Below are positions 34,734-45,579 of a stretch of 64,000 nt of DNA, one piece after another. A program made the position numbers and the translations under genes. Positions within the stretch are counted from its first letter, which is position 1, and each line of letters begins with the position of its first letter. Under the pieces are notes generated by a model. It made no database searches, was not told where the DNA came from, and saw nothing but the letters and a program-made list of their open reading frames with translations. The DNA is from Scytalidium lignicola (Eukaryota; Ascomycota; Leotiomycetes), in the NCBI GenBank assembly GCA_002812745.2, contig NCSJ02000032.1, positions 62,001 to 126,000 of the forward strand, written 5' to 3'.

Positions 34734-36032
34734 GGGTGTGGTAAACCGCCTTATTCTAGTGTTACGATGCGGTACAGTAATGTTGGACAAAGAGGAGGGA
34801 AAAGAGATGAGGCACAAGGGTTTCTTGCCTAACTACGCAATTTCAAAATAGAAATCAAACCATGGTAAGGGAAGTGCACGTGCAGAAAGAATAATAGCCT
34901 TTGATCCATACCAGATTTCGGTTAAAATATCTACACACGTATATGCATGATGAATATTTCCGTATTCACCAAGAGGTTTGTCAGCCAGTGTTTTTTATTT
35001 GAATACAGTAAGTTGATTGTTGTGAAGTTATAAGTTACTCCACATTAGCGTTCCGTTATTTCAGTTGATATGGATTTGGGGTAAAGTGGATTTTTGGTTT
35101 ATATTTGCTTTGCCTCGCCTGGCTGCTTCCGAGACTGCGAGCTACAAGTAAAAGCTAAATATGAGACCTTAATGAATCTACAGTAAAAATTCGAAACTGG
35201 CTTCTCTCTGAGTTTGCCTTCGTACTTCTTAGCTTGCTAAGAGAAGAAGGGGCTTCGAAAAGCCTACCGGAAACTTCAACACCACAATTCGGGTCTAAGT
35301 TAGTCCGGACCCGGTTTGTGTAACTTCGCCAAGAGTTTTTAGAAACACCTTCCACTTTTGGTCTATGTCACGTGATTGTTTTGTTGATGGTCTCGGTGTC
35401 AGGAATTGGTGCTTATGTAATATGCACTAAGGGGTTAACAGAGTAGAGATTTAAGGGTCAATGTAGTATCATCATACACAGAAATTCATAGAGTCACTAC
35501 ACCATACAATTTATATGCACTCCAGCCTGACCACTGCGCCATAATCCTTGACACTCGGAGCAGCATCTAAATATAACTTTGTCTGTACGTGATTGCTTTA
35601 AAGTAAACGTCGTTGCCATATATACGGCATCAAAAGCGTCAAAGAGATATTCTGAGTGGACAACATCCCTGTGTATAATTTTGGCCTGGCGTTCAACCGA
35701 ATGGGGCTCGAGGGGATACAGCAACTGAATCAACGGCTCTAGCTACAGTGGGCAAACGTCTACATTTGAAGGTTTGCTGCCTGCTAATTGACCCATTCCC
35801 GAAAGTAAGCAATAGGTAACTCTAGGCTACAAAGTCTTATACCTTATACTTATGGTCACAACAAGCCATTTACTAGCACAAGGGACATATATCACAGAAA
35901 TGACAGACATTCCTGTAACATCAGTTTCACAAAAAACTCTCATAAAGAAGTCAGCCCAAGTTTCAGCTAGACTTTGTTTATTCACTATACGCCACAAGAC
36001 TAGTATAGATACTGAACTTACCTCAACCGTAA
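34734..36032. other. Intergenic, upstream of the second HET gene
   Basis: Small ORFs on both strands carry no motif; AT-rich in 35400-35900. No RNA gene or repeat recognised. Confidence 0.5.
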
Positions 36033-37949
36033 ATGGGCGTTCTCGAAGAGTTTTCAATTCCTCGAGGCTGGATACGGCTGCTGGTCGTCCAGCCGGCCAA
36101 TTTTACAGACGAGATCAACTGCCGACTTTTATGCTTGTCCCTCCATGACATTTCACATTCTTATGAAGCTTTGTCATACACTTGGATGGGTGCCTCTTTC
36201 TCGAAACATATTTGCTTGGAAGGCTACCAGTTCTCTGTGACCCCCAATGTAGAGGCTGCCCTACGATACCTACGAGAGGATAAACAGCCTAGGACTCTTT
36301 GGGTTGACTCTGTTTGCATCGATCAATCTAATATTCTGGAAAAGAGTTACCAAGTACAACAGATGAAAGAAGTGTACGAACGAGCAGAAAGGGTCTTGGT
36401 TTGGATCGGGCAAGATATTGAAAACGAGGATTTCAAGGAAGGTAATTGGGTCGAATCTGGGCTACGCGCTGGTGTGAATGGAATCAGTGGTACTAAACAT
36501 GCTTTTGGATTAGCATTGAAATTCGGTATGGCTAGCAGGAGCGGCGACCGTGCTATTTTGGAACATAACTATTCGTCGGAAGAGGTGGAGACATGGGCAT
36601 CACTGGCCCGATTGTTGAAGAGATCTTACTTCCGACGGGTTTGGGTTATCCAGGAAGTTGCTGTTGCAAAAGAAGTGAAGGTAATTTGTGGCCGTCACCG
36701 TATCCAATGGTCGATTTTGTTTTCAGCTTATGATGCCATAGTAGAAAATCGACGATTACACAACGACAATCTTACTCTGCATCGATTTGATCGTGGTATA
36801 GGTGGAATGGATGTCTGTCGACGTATGTTGAAAAACGATCGGACTGTGCACGACCGTGATGGTCCATCAAAAGAGCAAAGATACGGAACAAGATTCTTAA
36901 AGCTTCTAACGGAGGCTCGTTCAAGAGATACAACGGATCCACGAGATCGAATATACTCAGTTATTGGAATTGGTTTGACTGGAGAAGAACCGTTTTCTAT
37001 TGATATAGATTATAACAAGTCTATCCTGGAAGTCTACGTGGATGTTGTTCGATTTTCGATCGCTACGACCAAAAAACTTAGCATTTTATATGCATGCGAT
37101 CAAAATCATCATTCTGACTTTCCATCTTGGGTGCCAAACTGGGGTCAAGACTGGATAGTAAGGGGATCACAGCTGGCCATAACGGCTGCCCTGTTAGGTC
37201 ATCCCAACGCAGATATTGGAACTGGTGCTGGAAGGTACGATGCAGACGCGAGAATTTCAGAAGACCTGCGGATACTCAACGTTAGAGGCTTCTGTGCAGA
37301 CCAGATTATGTTAACAGTAAAACCCCTCGATGTATCTTCTCTAGGTCCGGAAATTGACGGAGCACACTTTGTAATGCACCTCAATCTTACTCTTGTTCAA
37401 TACCTGAGAGATTTAGAGAGATTATACCTCGCAATGGAAACTCAATATGGACCAAATGAGCAAGCCAAAAGGGGCCCCGAGCGAGATGAGGAACGTCGTG
37501 AAGAGTTGCTATGGGCCATTAAGGTTTGCTGTTGGGGGCTACCGGACTTCGAATCATTGGAAGGTCTTAAGGAGTGGTATTACAACTACGTTCATAGCGA
37601 ATGGGAGGGAGGGGTGGTTCCTCCTATTGAATATCAAGAAGAAGAGGTGTTTATGTTAGAAGTTGTCAAGGTCTGGAAATATGTGACTGTCATCTCAAGG
37701 TCCCTCTTAGAATACAACTTCTTCATCAGCAAGAAAGGGTACCTAGGCTCAGTTCACCGTAGCTGCAACCCTAGAGAAGGAGACAAAGTTTGCGTTTTAT
37801 TGGGTGGTGCGCTTCCATTTCTATTGCGGCAAGATCAGACTCGTTATTGCTTGCTTGGGACCTGCTACATGAGTAACACTTTTTTGGGGAGTTTAACCGA
37901 AAGGTTTGAAGACGAACAAACGAAAGTTGAAGAGTTTCAACTCCAGTAA
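36033..37949 (+). CDS. HET domain protein (heterokaryon incompatibility type)
   Basis: Single exon, 638 residues. The HET domain lies at about residues 45-210: YEALSYTWMG, TLWVDSVCIDQSN, QVQQMKEVYERAERVLVWIG and YFRRVWVIQEVAVAKEV. Downstream are the usual fungal block RDTTDPRDRIYSVIGIGL and SWVPNWGQ, then a long region ending in GDKVCVLLGGALPFLLR, the standard C-terminal layout of stand-alone HET proteins of 600-700 residues. These act in vegetative incompatibility, where their activation leads to cell death in mixed hyphae. Frame and length look intact, with no intron. The ATG at 36033 gives the common short lead before IRLLVV. It is 2 kb from the HET-NB-ARC-TPR gene on the same strand. Confidence 0.88.
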   Translation: MGVLEEFSIPRGWIRLLVVQPANFTDEINCRLLCLSLHDISHSYEALSYTWMGASFSKHICLEGYQFSVTPNVEAALRYLREDKQPRTLWVDSVCIDQSNILEKSYQVQQMKEVYERAERVLVWIGQDIENEDFKEGNWVESGLRAGVNGISGTKHAFGLALKFGMASRSGDRAILEHNYSSEEVETWASLARLLKRSYFRRVWVIQEVAVAKEVKVICGRHRIQWSILFSAYDAIVENRRLHNDNLTLHRFDRGIGGMDVCRRMLKNDRTVHDRDGPSKEQRYGTRFLKLLTEARSRDTTDPRDRIYSVIGIGLTGEEPFSIDIDYNKSILEVYVDVVRFSIATTKKLSILYACDQNHHSDFPSWVPNWGQDWIVRGSQLAITAALLGHPNADIGTGAGRYDADARISEDLRILNVRGFCADQIMLTVKPLDVSSLGPEIDGAHFVMHLNLTLVQYLRDLERLYLAMETQYGPNEQAKRGPERDEERREELLWAIKVCCWGLPDFESLEGLKEWYYNYVHSEWEGGVVPPIEYQEEEVFMLEVVKVWKYVTVISRSLLEYNFFISKKGYLGSVHRSCNPREGDKVCVLLGGALPFLLRQDQTRYCLLGTCYMSNTFLGSLTERFEDEQTKVEEFQLQ

Positions 37950-38636
37950 GCTCATTTCGCACGAGAAAAGACCTCTGCTGGTGTTTGAACCCTTATCTCC
38001 TTCAATGCCGATGTTGTCTTCTTTCAAGCTATATGGATAGAATTAGACGACCCATACGTCTTATGCACTATACCACTGCTATGCCTCCTTGTACGCCCTA
38101 CTCACGAACACAGCCTCTTATGCTCTAATTTGCCCAAAACACTCATTCCTATTCTATCTGTTGAAATGACGGGAGAGATTTCTGAAATGTCAAATCTTCT
38201 ATTCCGTAGGCATCAAATTCCAGTAACCCTGGATTTGCAATCACAGATTACAAGTGCCAGGGTTCTACATTTGACAACCTTATTCTCGATTTGAAATCTC
38301 CTGCTCAAATGTGGTCTTAGTGGATNAAAAAAAAGGATTTCTATTAACGTTTAACTCGGTAGGTTGAGATCGCTTTCTGGTGTCTGGTTATGAGAACCAA
38401 TTACACTTGCTGATATTCGGGCTTTTTCTCACTAAGACCTTCAAGTCGAAATCTTATATCTAGAGAATATTGAAAGAGAGGTCATTTGATTGTAGACTAT
38501 TTAATATTTAACACGTCCTCGTTAAAATAAAACCTACATTTTTATCTGACATCATAAGTGTCGGTTCACCTGTAGCACGAAGTACGGTACGCAATTATAC
38601 GTAATATACTCGTTGTGCTATTCCATGGTTCTTGTA

Positions 38637-38694
38637 CGATTAGGGGTGGGAGAGCGAAGCTGTAGGAGCTTCGCTCGTTCCCACTACCTAATCG
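38637..38694. repeat. Long imperfect hairpin
   Basis: Arms 38637-38661 and 38667-38694 around a 5-nt loop; the inner 10 bp (gagcgaagct) pair perfectly and the outer cgattagg/cctaatcg also pair. Could be the folded remnant of a small inverted-repeat element. Confidence 0.7.
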
Positions 38695-38711
38695 GGACTA
38701 GCTTACAGGGG

Positions 38712-38728
38712 CACGTGAATATCACGTG
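38712..38728. repeat. CACGTG palindrome
   Basis: cacgtgaatatcacgtg: two E-box cores in inverted orientation with a 3-nt centre. Could bind bHLH factors, but no gene start follows within 500 bp. Confidence 0.45.
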
Positions 38729-39170
38729 TACGTAACCACTATTCTACCAACAATAAGAGACCTAGGAAAAGCAAACCTCGAAAAAGCAACCACAAAAAGA
38801 GAAGTAAAAAGACTTCACTCCTTCAGCAATAGTCTTTCCTTTCCTTTCTTTCTTACTCTTAACTATTTTTATATTGCTATATTCGACGAGAGCAATCTAT
38901 TTAAGTTTTAAATATTTCGCACGGCTCCTCGGACCAGTATAATTATACTCCTTTATACTCCATTAATATGCCTATAATTATGTCAGGGTGCTGTGCAATG
39001 CAGAGTTAAGTCAAAGTCAATAGGTAAAGCAAGAGACCAATCACCGTTTACCATTCCACTGCAATAAAGTCATATCCTGACATATGTTGTGATATCCTAG
39101 TTGCCGCCTTAGGCACCACGTCGCGTCTACTACACGTGACTTCCCTTCTAGTAGTTAGCCTTGCTTTACT

Positions 39171-39415
39171 GTACGTAAGGGGGTGTCAGAAAAGGCTGAG
39201 CCACCCCATGTATGCCTCTAAGCCAATCAAATGCTCTGTTTTGTTAAAATTCTTGCTGCTTTAATAATAGCAAGCAATCACACTATTTGGAATTTCAGCC
39301 GCCATACAGTGATTCCACTAACTCGCCAGAACAGCGAGAATAAATCTCCTGATTCGGCCTAAAAATACTCGCTTGCAGGGGGTGGATCAGCCTCTTTTGA
39401 CACCCCCTTACGTAC
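39171..39415. mobile_element. MITE with 37-bp TIRs, TA-type ends
   Basis: Left arm 39171-39207 and right arm 39379-39415 are inverted copies (gtacgtaagggggtgtca start) with about three mismatches. TA dinucleotides at 39172-39173 and 39413-39414 fit a Tc1/mariner-type duplication. The interior shows no ORF. A diverged relative lies at 17.1-17.3 kb. Confidence 0.75.
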
Positions 39416-39915
39416 GTAGCTACCACTACAACACCACAATATACACAAAGTTACCCCACATTGCGTTACATACTTTCACGTGCCCTAATTCAACATTTTA
39501 TATTAATATTACATACCTCAGTCNTTTTTTATATCTTCTAGAAGCGCAAGATCTGTTTAATCCTAGGACTTTACTTCTGATAAACAGGTAGTACGACGGC
39601 TTCATGCGAGCCGCAGGCTAGCACTCTCGTTAATAGAAGCTCCAATTTTTAATGCACTAGTACTGTTATAGTTAAAGTAGTATCAGCCACCAGATACACG
39701 ATTTATTTTCCCCGCAAGAGCCTTGTCACATGAAAACGGTCCTTTTGCCTGAGTGATAAGTTATGGCCAACGGTGGCTGACAGTGGCTGATGATGATTGA
39801 TAAAAGTTGATATTAGCCGACATCGGTGCTAGCATGGACAAACGTCATTCAGATTACGCCGACAAGCTCTCGTGAACTAAGAAAGCTTAACAAATATTAA
39901 TGAATAATCTGCAAC
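39416..39915. other. AT-rich spacer
   Basis: Downstream of the BTB-associated protein gene. N at 39524 before a T run; a run of nine C at 39950 lies just inside the gene end. Nothing else seen. Confidence 0.5.
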
Positions 39916-40659
39916 TCAAACTTGAAAAAATCTTTGACAAACTGGCCTCCCCCCCCCCAGGAGATCCATGAATCCATCATCATGAGATAGTACTACTGTA
40001 TTCGTAGCCATATACTGGCAAACGAGACCCCTTAATGCGCCAATTCCTTCCTCCAAACCTTTACCCTCCTCAGAGTACGCATACCTTGCAAGGTCGACAA
40101 TATCCTCAACATTCTCATCATTGAGCTGGAATACGCGCAGTGTCTTATGGAGCTTGTATAAGGCCAATGCTTTCAACGAGTCGATGAGTTGGTAATCCCC
40201 CAAGACATACAGCGAAGCGTGGGCGAGAAGCACTTTGGAATAACTCTGGTCTGGTTCAAACTGCTCAGCCGGTTCACAAGTGTAATCGTAGTTGTTGCGA
40301 GGCGCTAGCAGTGGGAATGAGAGGGAGGGGAAGTCGGCTGCAAGTAGCTTGGGCGAGGGTGGCTCTTGGTATTTTTCTCGTGTTCGAACGACTATGCTTG
40401 GTTCTGAATCTGCCGGTGATGGCGGCTCTGGTGGTTTTACTTCCCAATACCGGCCCTTCTTCTTTTTGTCTTTTTTGCTTCTGCTAAACTTCCCCTCATC
40501 ATCAAGCATGTATAAGGAAGCCTCATCTACCTTCTCTTCGTACTCCTTTGGCACTTCAATGTTAAGAACCTCATTCGGTTCCTCAACCTTATTCCATATT
40601 CGCATTCTGTTCGAAGTGCTTGGTAGGGCTTGACCAGTGAGGCTATTTCTCTTCACCAT
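39916..40659 (-). CDS. BTB-associated C-terminal region protein
   Basis: Minus-strand ORF of 247 residues from the ATG at 40659. The last 110 residues (KVLLAHASLYVLGDYQLIDS, LKALALYKLHKTLRVFQL, DIVDLARYAYSE, LRGLVCQYMA) match the helical segment that follows the BTB domain in many fungal BTB proteins. The N-terminal part is Lys/Glu/Pro-rich and disordered; the BTB fold itself is not seen here or within 200 bp upstream. Either the BTB exon has been lost, or an unrecognised upstream exon exists, or the protein works without it. The in-frame region upstream is open for some 16 codons but has no ATG. Function unknown. Confidence 0.6.
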   Translation of the reverse strand: MVKRNSLTGQALPSTSNRMRIWNKVEEPNEVLNIEVPKEYEEKVDEASLYMLDDEGKFSRSKKDKKKKGRYWEVKPPEPPSPADSEPSIVVRTREKYQEPPSPKLLAADFPSLSFPLLAPRNNYDYTCEPAEQFEPDQSYSKVLLAHASLYVLGDYQLIDSLKALALYKLHKTLRVFQLNDENVEDIVDLARYAYSEEGKGLEEGIGALRGLVCQYMATNTVVLSHDDGFMDLLGGGRPVCQRFFQV

Positions 40660-40848
40660 CTCCGGCTTCACATCGGCGTTCCGCTTCTTGGTCTCCGGTA
40701 TTGAGTAATCGAGCCCCCAAGACTACTAGATGCTAGAACTACTGCCCAATAAAAAGAGGGATTTAGTAATTCATATAGTTTCTTCTATGTGTTAAAAATC
40801 AGCTATACTCCGATCTCACAGTTTCATTCCCAAGAAGAAAAAAGCAAT

Positions 40849-42118
40849 CTAATATCCTCTCCTCCGATCTACTACATTAATCAACGGCTCCCCTCTTTCC
40901 AAGTGCGTTATATTCCTCTCCAAAATCTGCAAACTCCTCGCCACATACTCTGTGCTCAATCCACTAACATGAGGCGTAACGACAACATTCTCCAAGTCCC
41001 AAAGCTCGCTCTCCTTGGGCAGAGGCTCTGGATCCGTGACGTCTAGGGATGCAGCTCTTAAGCCTCCCTCTGCTTCCGGTTTCTTCAATGCCTTGATCAG
41101 TTCATCTTGTACCATCACCTTCCCGCGGGAGATGTTGATGATGTGAGCATTTCGTTTCCCTAGAATGGCAAATTCCTCGGCACCAAGGAAGTACTTTGTC
41201 GATGCAGTGAGTGGGACAGAGATTAGTAAGATGTCGATGTCCTGGGAGAGGAAGGTGTGTAAGGATTTTTTATCAGTTCCGGAGTACCAGGCGCTGGGGA
41301 TGGTACCGTCTATGTCACCAGTGCCAGGGACTACGTAGCCATTGTCTTTTCGACTCTCAGGAGTTGGCTTTGGTGAAGCTGTATAGGCTATGACATCCAT
41401 GCCCATGGCCTTGCTGATCCGTGCAGCTGTTTAGATGTTAGTATCTATCGGCACTTGTATCATTCCCAAGAAAAACTCTCCACAACAGTTCAAAACAGAT
41501 CAGTCTCTATTCTACTTACCTTGTCTTCCAATACTCCCGTACCCAAGTACGCCCAACCTCTGGCCCACGAGATCTCTGAGGGTACCAACCGCCTGATGGC
41601 TTCCCCAAGTATGCTCCCTCTGCCACTTCAACAGCAGCTTCTCCTTATGGGAGCTCGCCAGCATCTGCAGGATAACCCATTCTGCGATCTGCGGCCCATG
41701 GATACCAGACGAAGTCGTCAATGTGATATCCGTATCTTTATAGATGGGAGTATTGATCGCACCATCAGTGCCCGCGCTGAAGAAGTGGATAAATTTCAGA
41801 TTCCTGCACTGCTCGATTTTGGTGGGTAGAGCAGACGTGGTAGCTAGGATTGTGACATTCTCGAAGTCTTCTGTACACGCGGAGATTTCGTTAGAGCTTG
41901 GATATTTTTTTCTCTTTTTTGAGGTTAGAGCGGGGAGGGGGGAGTAGAGTCTTGCCTTCTTGGATGATGTAGTCGTTTACACCCCAACTAGGGATCTGGT
42001 GGTAGACTATCTTGAGTTGCGGGTGCTTCTTCTGGATGTCGGCGATAAGGTCCTCAGGACATGGCCAATATGTGGTGAAAAGCAGAATGTCTCCTTGTGG
42101 TAGAGGTGCGTCACCCAT
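40849..42118 (-). CDS. D-isomer specific 2-hydroxyacid dehydrogenase
   Basis: Exons 42118-41956, 41870-41520 and 41426-40849 give 363 residues. The first intron has a GC donor (GAAG|GCAAGA), the second GTAAGT. Features are an N-terminal catalytic-domain half, HGPQIAEWVILQMLA, the NAD loop LGYGSIGRQ (GxGxxG), LLISVPLTASTKYFLG, INISRGKVMVQDELI, LDVTDPEPLPKES (Glu of the active site) and VVTPHVSG with the catalytic His. The family reduces 2-keto acids or oxidises D-2-hydroxy acids using NAD(P)H in the cytosol; the precise substrate (hydroxypyruvate, glyoxylate or other) cannot be told. Complete and intact. Located head-to-tail upstream of the BTB-associated gene. Confidence 0.9.
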
Positions 42119-42856
42119 AGCTACAGAAGAATCAAGCGTCGTAGTTCGTTGGTGATGGAGTCTACGATTCTGAAATCCTCACAAGATATATCTCGTAGGA
42201 GAGAGAGGTCGTAGTATGTACTGTACAGCACCAATTAGGAAGGTCAACAGGAAAAGTGTGTTGCAATTGCAGTCCTGATGCACTTAGAGGGATTTTTGGA
42301 GAAGAAGGCGATATATTTACGATTGAACAGAGGAAGGAGATGCCATTGAGTTTATAGATTTACGCATTTGTAACCACGGTTGTCGTAATTCGGAATTTAG
42401 ATTGCTCTACTGGTTATTGGAGGATTACGGTACAGATTTTGGTGCATTGCTTTGTCCTTTGGCCGGCCNTTTTTTAATATTCCGCACCGCGACCCCTCCA
42501 CCCCACTTTCCAGACGCTAAGACAAGCCAATCGTAAGTGCACAACTTCTTTTTCGTGATACAACTTTTAGATGATGCCATGATCGATATCTGAGAGCAAT
42601 GAAAAGAGTAAAGCCGCAGTTAGCAGCAGATATGCTCGAGGTAAAGAGCTAACTAAAGCAAGCATCAGAGCACATATCCTATGTTTAAGGATCGAGGTGT
42701 CTGTCCACTTTGGTCCAAATAATCCTCAAAATCCTCGACCAAGTTTTCCCTCCTCGCCAGGGGTTTTCATTATCAGTTTCGGGAATCTCATGCACCTCCC
42801 ATGCTAAAGTAAAGCGGAGGGATACATGATCACCCACTATACGTCCGTGCATCTGT
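42119..42856. other. Intergenic
   Basis: 5' flank of the dehydrogenase and 3' flank of XPT1. N at 42469 before a T run. No gene recognised. Confidence 0.55.
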
Positions 42857-43623
42857 CTAATTAGATGCCGCAGCCTTCGCTTTCCTTGACAATTCATCGT
42901 GCTCGTCAATATCGGTTGCCTCCCATGGGTAGTTGATCCAAACATCTTTCACAGTTCTAGCCGCAAGATATCGGTCTTCCTTGAGCAGATCCTCAGGCAG
43001 TGTTCCCTTCTTCTCCTTATCCTTATTCTTAACAGTCCCCATTGTCAACTCGTAAATCTCGATAGTAGGTGGAATAACATGAACTCACATGCAAAACAAA
43101 GATCGAAAAGACAGTCTTTTCGTTCTTATTCAGCTTCTGTCTAGCGGCCTCTACATCCTTCTCTAACTCCTTGACGGCGTACTCCAATGTCGTCCTGGTA
43201 TCGTCCACCTCATCCACAATCAAAATCCTCTTCCCGATCAAGTTCTCCATATCTCCTAAACTGTTCAGATCAAGCCATTGTGTTCTGGTCACCTTGGTTC
43301 CCGGCTGCTCAACATCACCTGGCAAGTCAGTGGTGGTTTTCGTGGGGAGACTTTCGTACAATGAAAGGCCGATTGCTTGGATGGGAATATTTGGAGCGCC
43401 AGGTTTTCGGAGAAATGACCGTAAAATTCGTGCCGGTACATAGCCTCCACCGCCGATTGCGATCATAAGTTGTGGTTGGAAGTGGTCCAAAATCTGAGGT
43501 GCCGCTTCCTGACAAAGTTTATGGACCTCGATAAGACGTCAGGCAGAAGTTCAGATATCACAACTTACACGTACGGGGTGTATTGCTCACCTCATTATAG
43601 GTCACGTAAAGCTTTTCGACCAT
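42857..43623 (-). CDS. XPT1: Xanthine phosphoribosyltransferase
   Basis: Exons 43623-43591, 43526-43089 and 43027-42857 (introns 64 and 61 nt) give 213 residues. The protein begins MVEKLYVTYNEVHKLCQ; PQLMIAIGGGGYVPARILRS is the PRT front, and LIVDEVDDTRTTLEYAV is the PRPP-binding motif with the two acidic residues. LAARTVKDVWINYPWEATDI closes the family signature. The enzyme converts xanthine (and hypoxanthine or guanine in relatives) plus PRPP to the nucleotide, a purine salvage step in the cytosol. The 11-codon first exon was identified by the conserved N-terminus and a GTGAGC donor. Intact. Short divergent gap plus a MITE separate it from the lactamase-fold gene. Confidence 0.92.
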
Positions 43624-43818
43624 TTCAGTATGCTTTTAAGCACCGTGTGGATAGTTCTAAAGCTTCTAAATGATTATCTGGTTTTGGTTGGTAGAGATAT
43701 AAGATTTTTACNAAAAAAGTTCAAAAATATATGCCCCTCGTTGGGAGCCTTGCCGCTAAGTAGTAGCGCGGGGCCTATCCATCGGCTCCCTCCGAAGTTA
43801 CGAGTAATGCATCTCTTT

Positions 43819-44182
43819 GGGGCATTTTATGCCATTTTATGCCATTAAGCCTGTAACCTTTAGCATAAGGGTTAAAACCACTGTACTATAGTAAGCCTCT
43901 CACTAAAATCCACTATAATACAGGGCCTGAAGCCTATAAACTTGATTTAGGCAAGTGTTTATGTAAGTCTTGACAAAATGGCATAGTATTCTGCTAAGAC
44001 GCTAATTATGCACGGTCATATTATTATAAAACTAAGTTTCAGGCTTTACAGTGATCAAATTGCTATAATTACAGTGAGTTACAAAGCATTAATAGCCTAA
44101 AAGTAGTTATACATTACAGTGGTTTTAACCCTTATACTAAAGGCCACAAGGCTTAATGGCATAAAATGACACAAAATGCCCC
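43819..44182. mobile_element. MITE-like element with about 67-bp inverted repeats
   Basis: Left arm 43819-43885 and right arm 44115-44182 are inverted copies (ggggcatttt...ttaaaaccactgta) with a few differences and a small indel. The interior is AT-rich, non-coding, and contains further weak inverted similarity. A target duplication could not be defined. It sits between the divergent XPT1 and lactamase-fold genes. Confidence 0.75.
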
Positions 44183-44514
44183 TGTATTCCCGACTTGGTT
44201 GACCACGACCTCCGTACAGGACAGCGTCATTTTAGAAATATTTACAGATTGTTTTCTAGAAGTTTCTCTGCTCTAATGCTTCACATGCGATCTCGCAAAT
44301 GGAGCATCCATAAGTGCGAAAAAGGGCCTGTGATGTGAACCCTGACGTATCATTTGCAGTGACGTAAGAGAAACAAATTGGGTTGAAATAAGCCGAAGTG
44401 TAGTGGATTACAAACATACAATATTCCAGGTCTCGATGCTTGATATAAAAGGGAATTGACTACTCATATGAAAGTCGTACTTTTCCATGAATATTAGTTA
44501 ACTCATAAGAAACA

Positions 44515-45579
44515 ATGGCCCAACCGCTAGATCTCAAAATTCCTCCCTCGTCCAAGACAGTCCATGTTCGGGTAATAAACACTACGTCTCGCATTAGAAA
44601 TATTCCAGCCAACAGGTTCTTCGTCCCAGAGATAAAAGGATTCCAATATCTTGATTGCCCCGCTTACTCTTTCCTTATTGAACATCCCTCAGGCCGCAAG
44701 CTCCTCTTTGATCTCGGCGTGAGGAAGGACTGGGAAAACTTAGCGCCAAAGGTTGCTGATGGGGTCAAGAGATGGAAAGTCACTGTCCAAAAAGGTGTAA
44801 GAGAGATATTGGAAGAAAATGGTGTTCCAGGAAAGAATATTGAGGCCGTTATTTGGAGTCATTGGCACTGGGACCACACTGGTGATCCTAGTACCTTTGA
44901 GAAAGAGACCGCATTGGTTGTTGGTCCTGGATTCAAGGATGCACTTACTCCTGGATACCCAGCCAACAAAGACGCAGTGATTTTGGAGAGCGACTATGAA
45001 GGCAGAGAGCTAAGAGAGATCTCCTTCTCTGACTGTGACTTGACTATTGGCCGCTTCAATGCGTTTGATTATTTTGGCGATGGCTCCTTTTACCTCCTAG
45101 ATAGCCCTGGACACGCAATTGGCCATCTCTCTGGTCTTGCAAGGGTATCTTCTTCACCAGATAGTTTCATCTTCATGGCTGGTGATGTAGCTCACCATGG
45201 AGGTGAATTCCGGCCCTCGCAATATCTCCCTCTTCCTAGCTCTATCTCTCCTAACCCTTTTGACTTAAAATCCATCCATCCATGTCCTGGGGCTCTCTTC
45301 GAGCATCTCCTCCCTGATGGAAATAATGAGAAGCCATTTTTCAGGGTTGCAAGTGATAAGGGAGCAGTTGCATATGATGCAGATGAAGCGCAAAGAAGTG
45401 TTGAGAAGATGATACAGGCTGATGCCAGAAATGATATCTTAGTCGTCGTTGCGCATGATGCTCATCTGCTTGGGGTACTTGATTTCTTTCCTAAGTATGC
45501 CGATGGATTTATGGAGAAAGGATGGGTTGAGAAGGGAAAATGGTTGTTTTTGGAGGATCTTAAGGAAGCTGTCAATTGA
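44515..45579 (+). CDS. Metallo-beta-lactamase-fold hydrolase (lactonase-like)
   Basis: Single exon, 354 residues. The zinc-binding HWHWDHTGD sits at about 127-135. SPGHAIGHLSG and FMAGDVAHH supply further metal ligands, and a late AHDAHLL supplies the last His. FLIEHPSGRKLLFDLGVRKD near the N-terminus is typical of the fungal and bacterial subgroup around N-acyl-homoserine lactonases. It should hydrolyse a small ester or lactone in the cytosol (no signal peptide); the real substrate is unknown and could be a fungal metabolite or a bacterial signal. No biosynthetic cluster surrounds it. Complete frame; the start at 44515 follows an A-rich context. Confidence 0.88.
   Translation: MAQPLDLKIPPSSKTVHVRVINTTSRIRNIPANRFFVPEIKGFQYLDCPAYSFLIEHPSGRKLLFDLGVRKDWENLAPKVADGVKRWKVTVQKGVREILEENGVPGKNIEAVIWSHWHWDHTGDPSTFEKETALVVGPGFKDALTPGYPANKDAVILESDYEGRELREISFSDCDLTIGRFNAFDYFGDGSFYLLDSPGHAIGHLSGLARVSSSPDSFIFMAGDVAHHGGEFRPSQYLPLPSSISPNPFDLKSIHPCPGALFEHLLPDGNNEKPFFRVASDKGAVAYDADEAQRSVEKMIQADARNDILVVVAHDAHLLGVLDFFPKYADGFMEKGWVEKGKWLFLEDLKEAVN

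Larger units (their letters stand above)
37950..39170. other. Spacer with hairpins, no gene recognised
   Basis: Contains an N beside an A run (38326) and the hairpin and palindrome described separately. The 61-codon ORF at 38726 shows low-complexity, non-conserved text and is not supported. Confidence 0.55.

Noticed and set aside
44515..45579. Biosynthetic gene cluster around the lactamase-fold enzyme or P450
   Set aside because: No polyketide synthase, nonribosomal peptide synthetase, terpene synthase or pathway regulator is present anywhere in the window.
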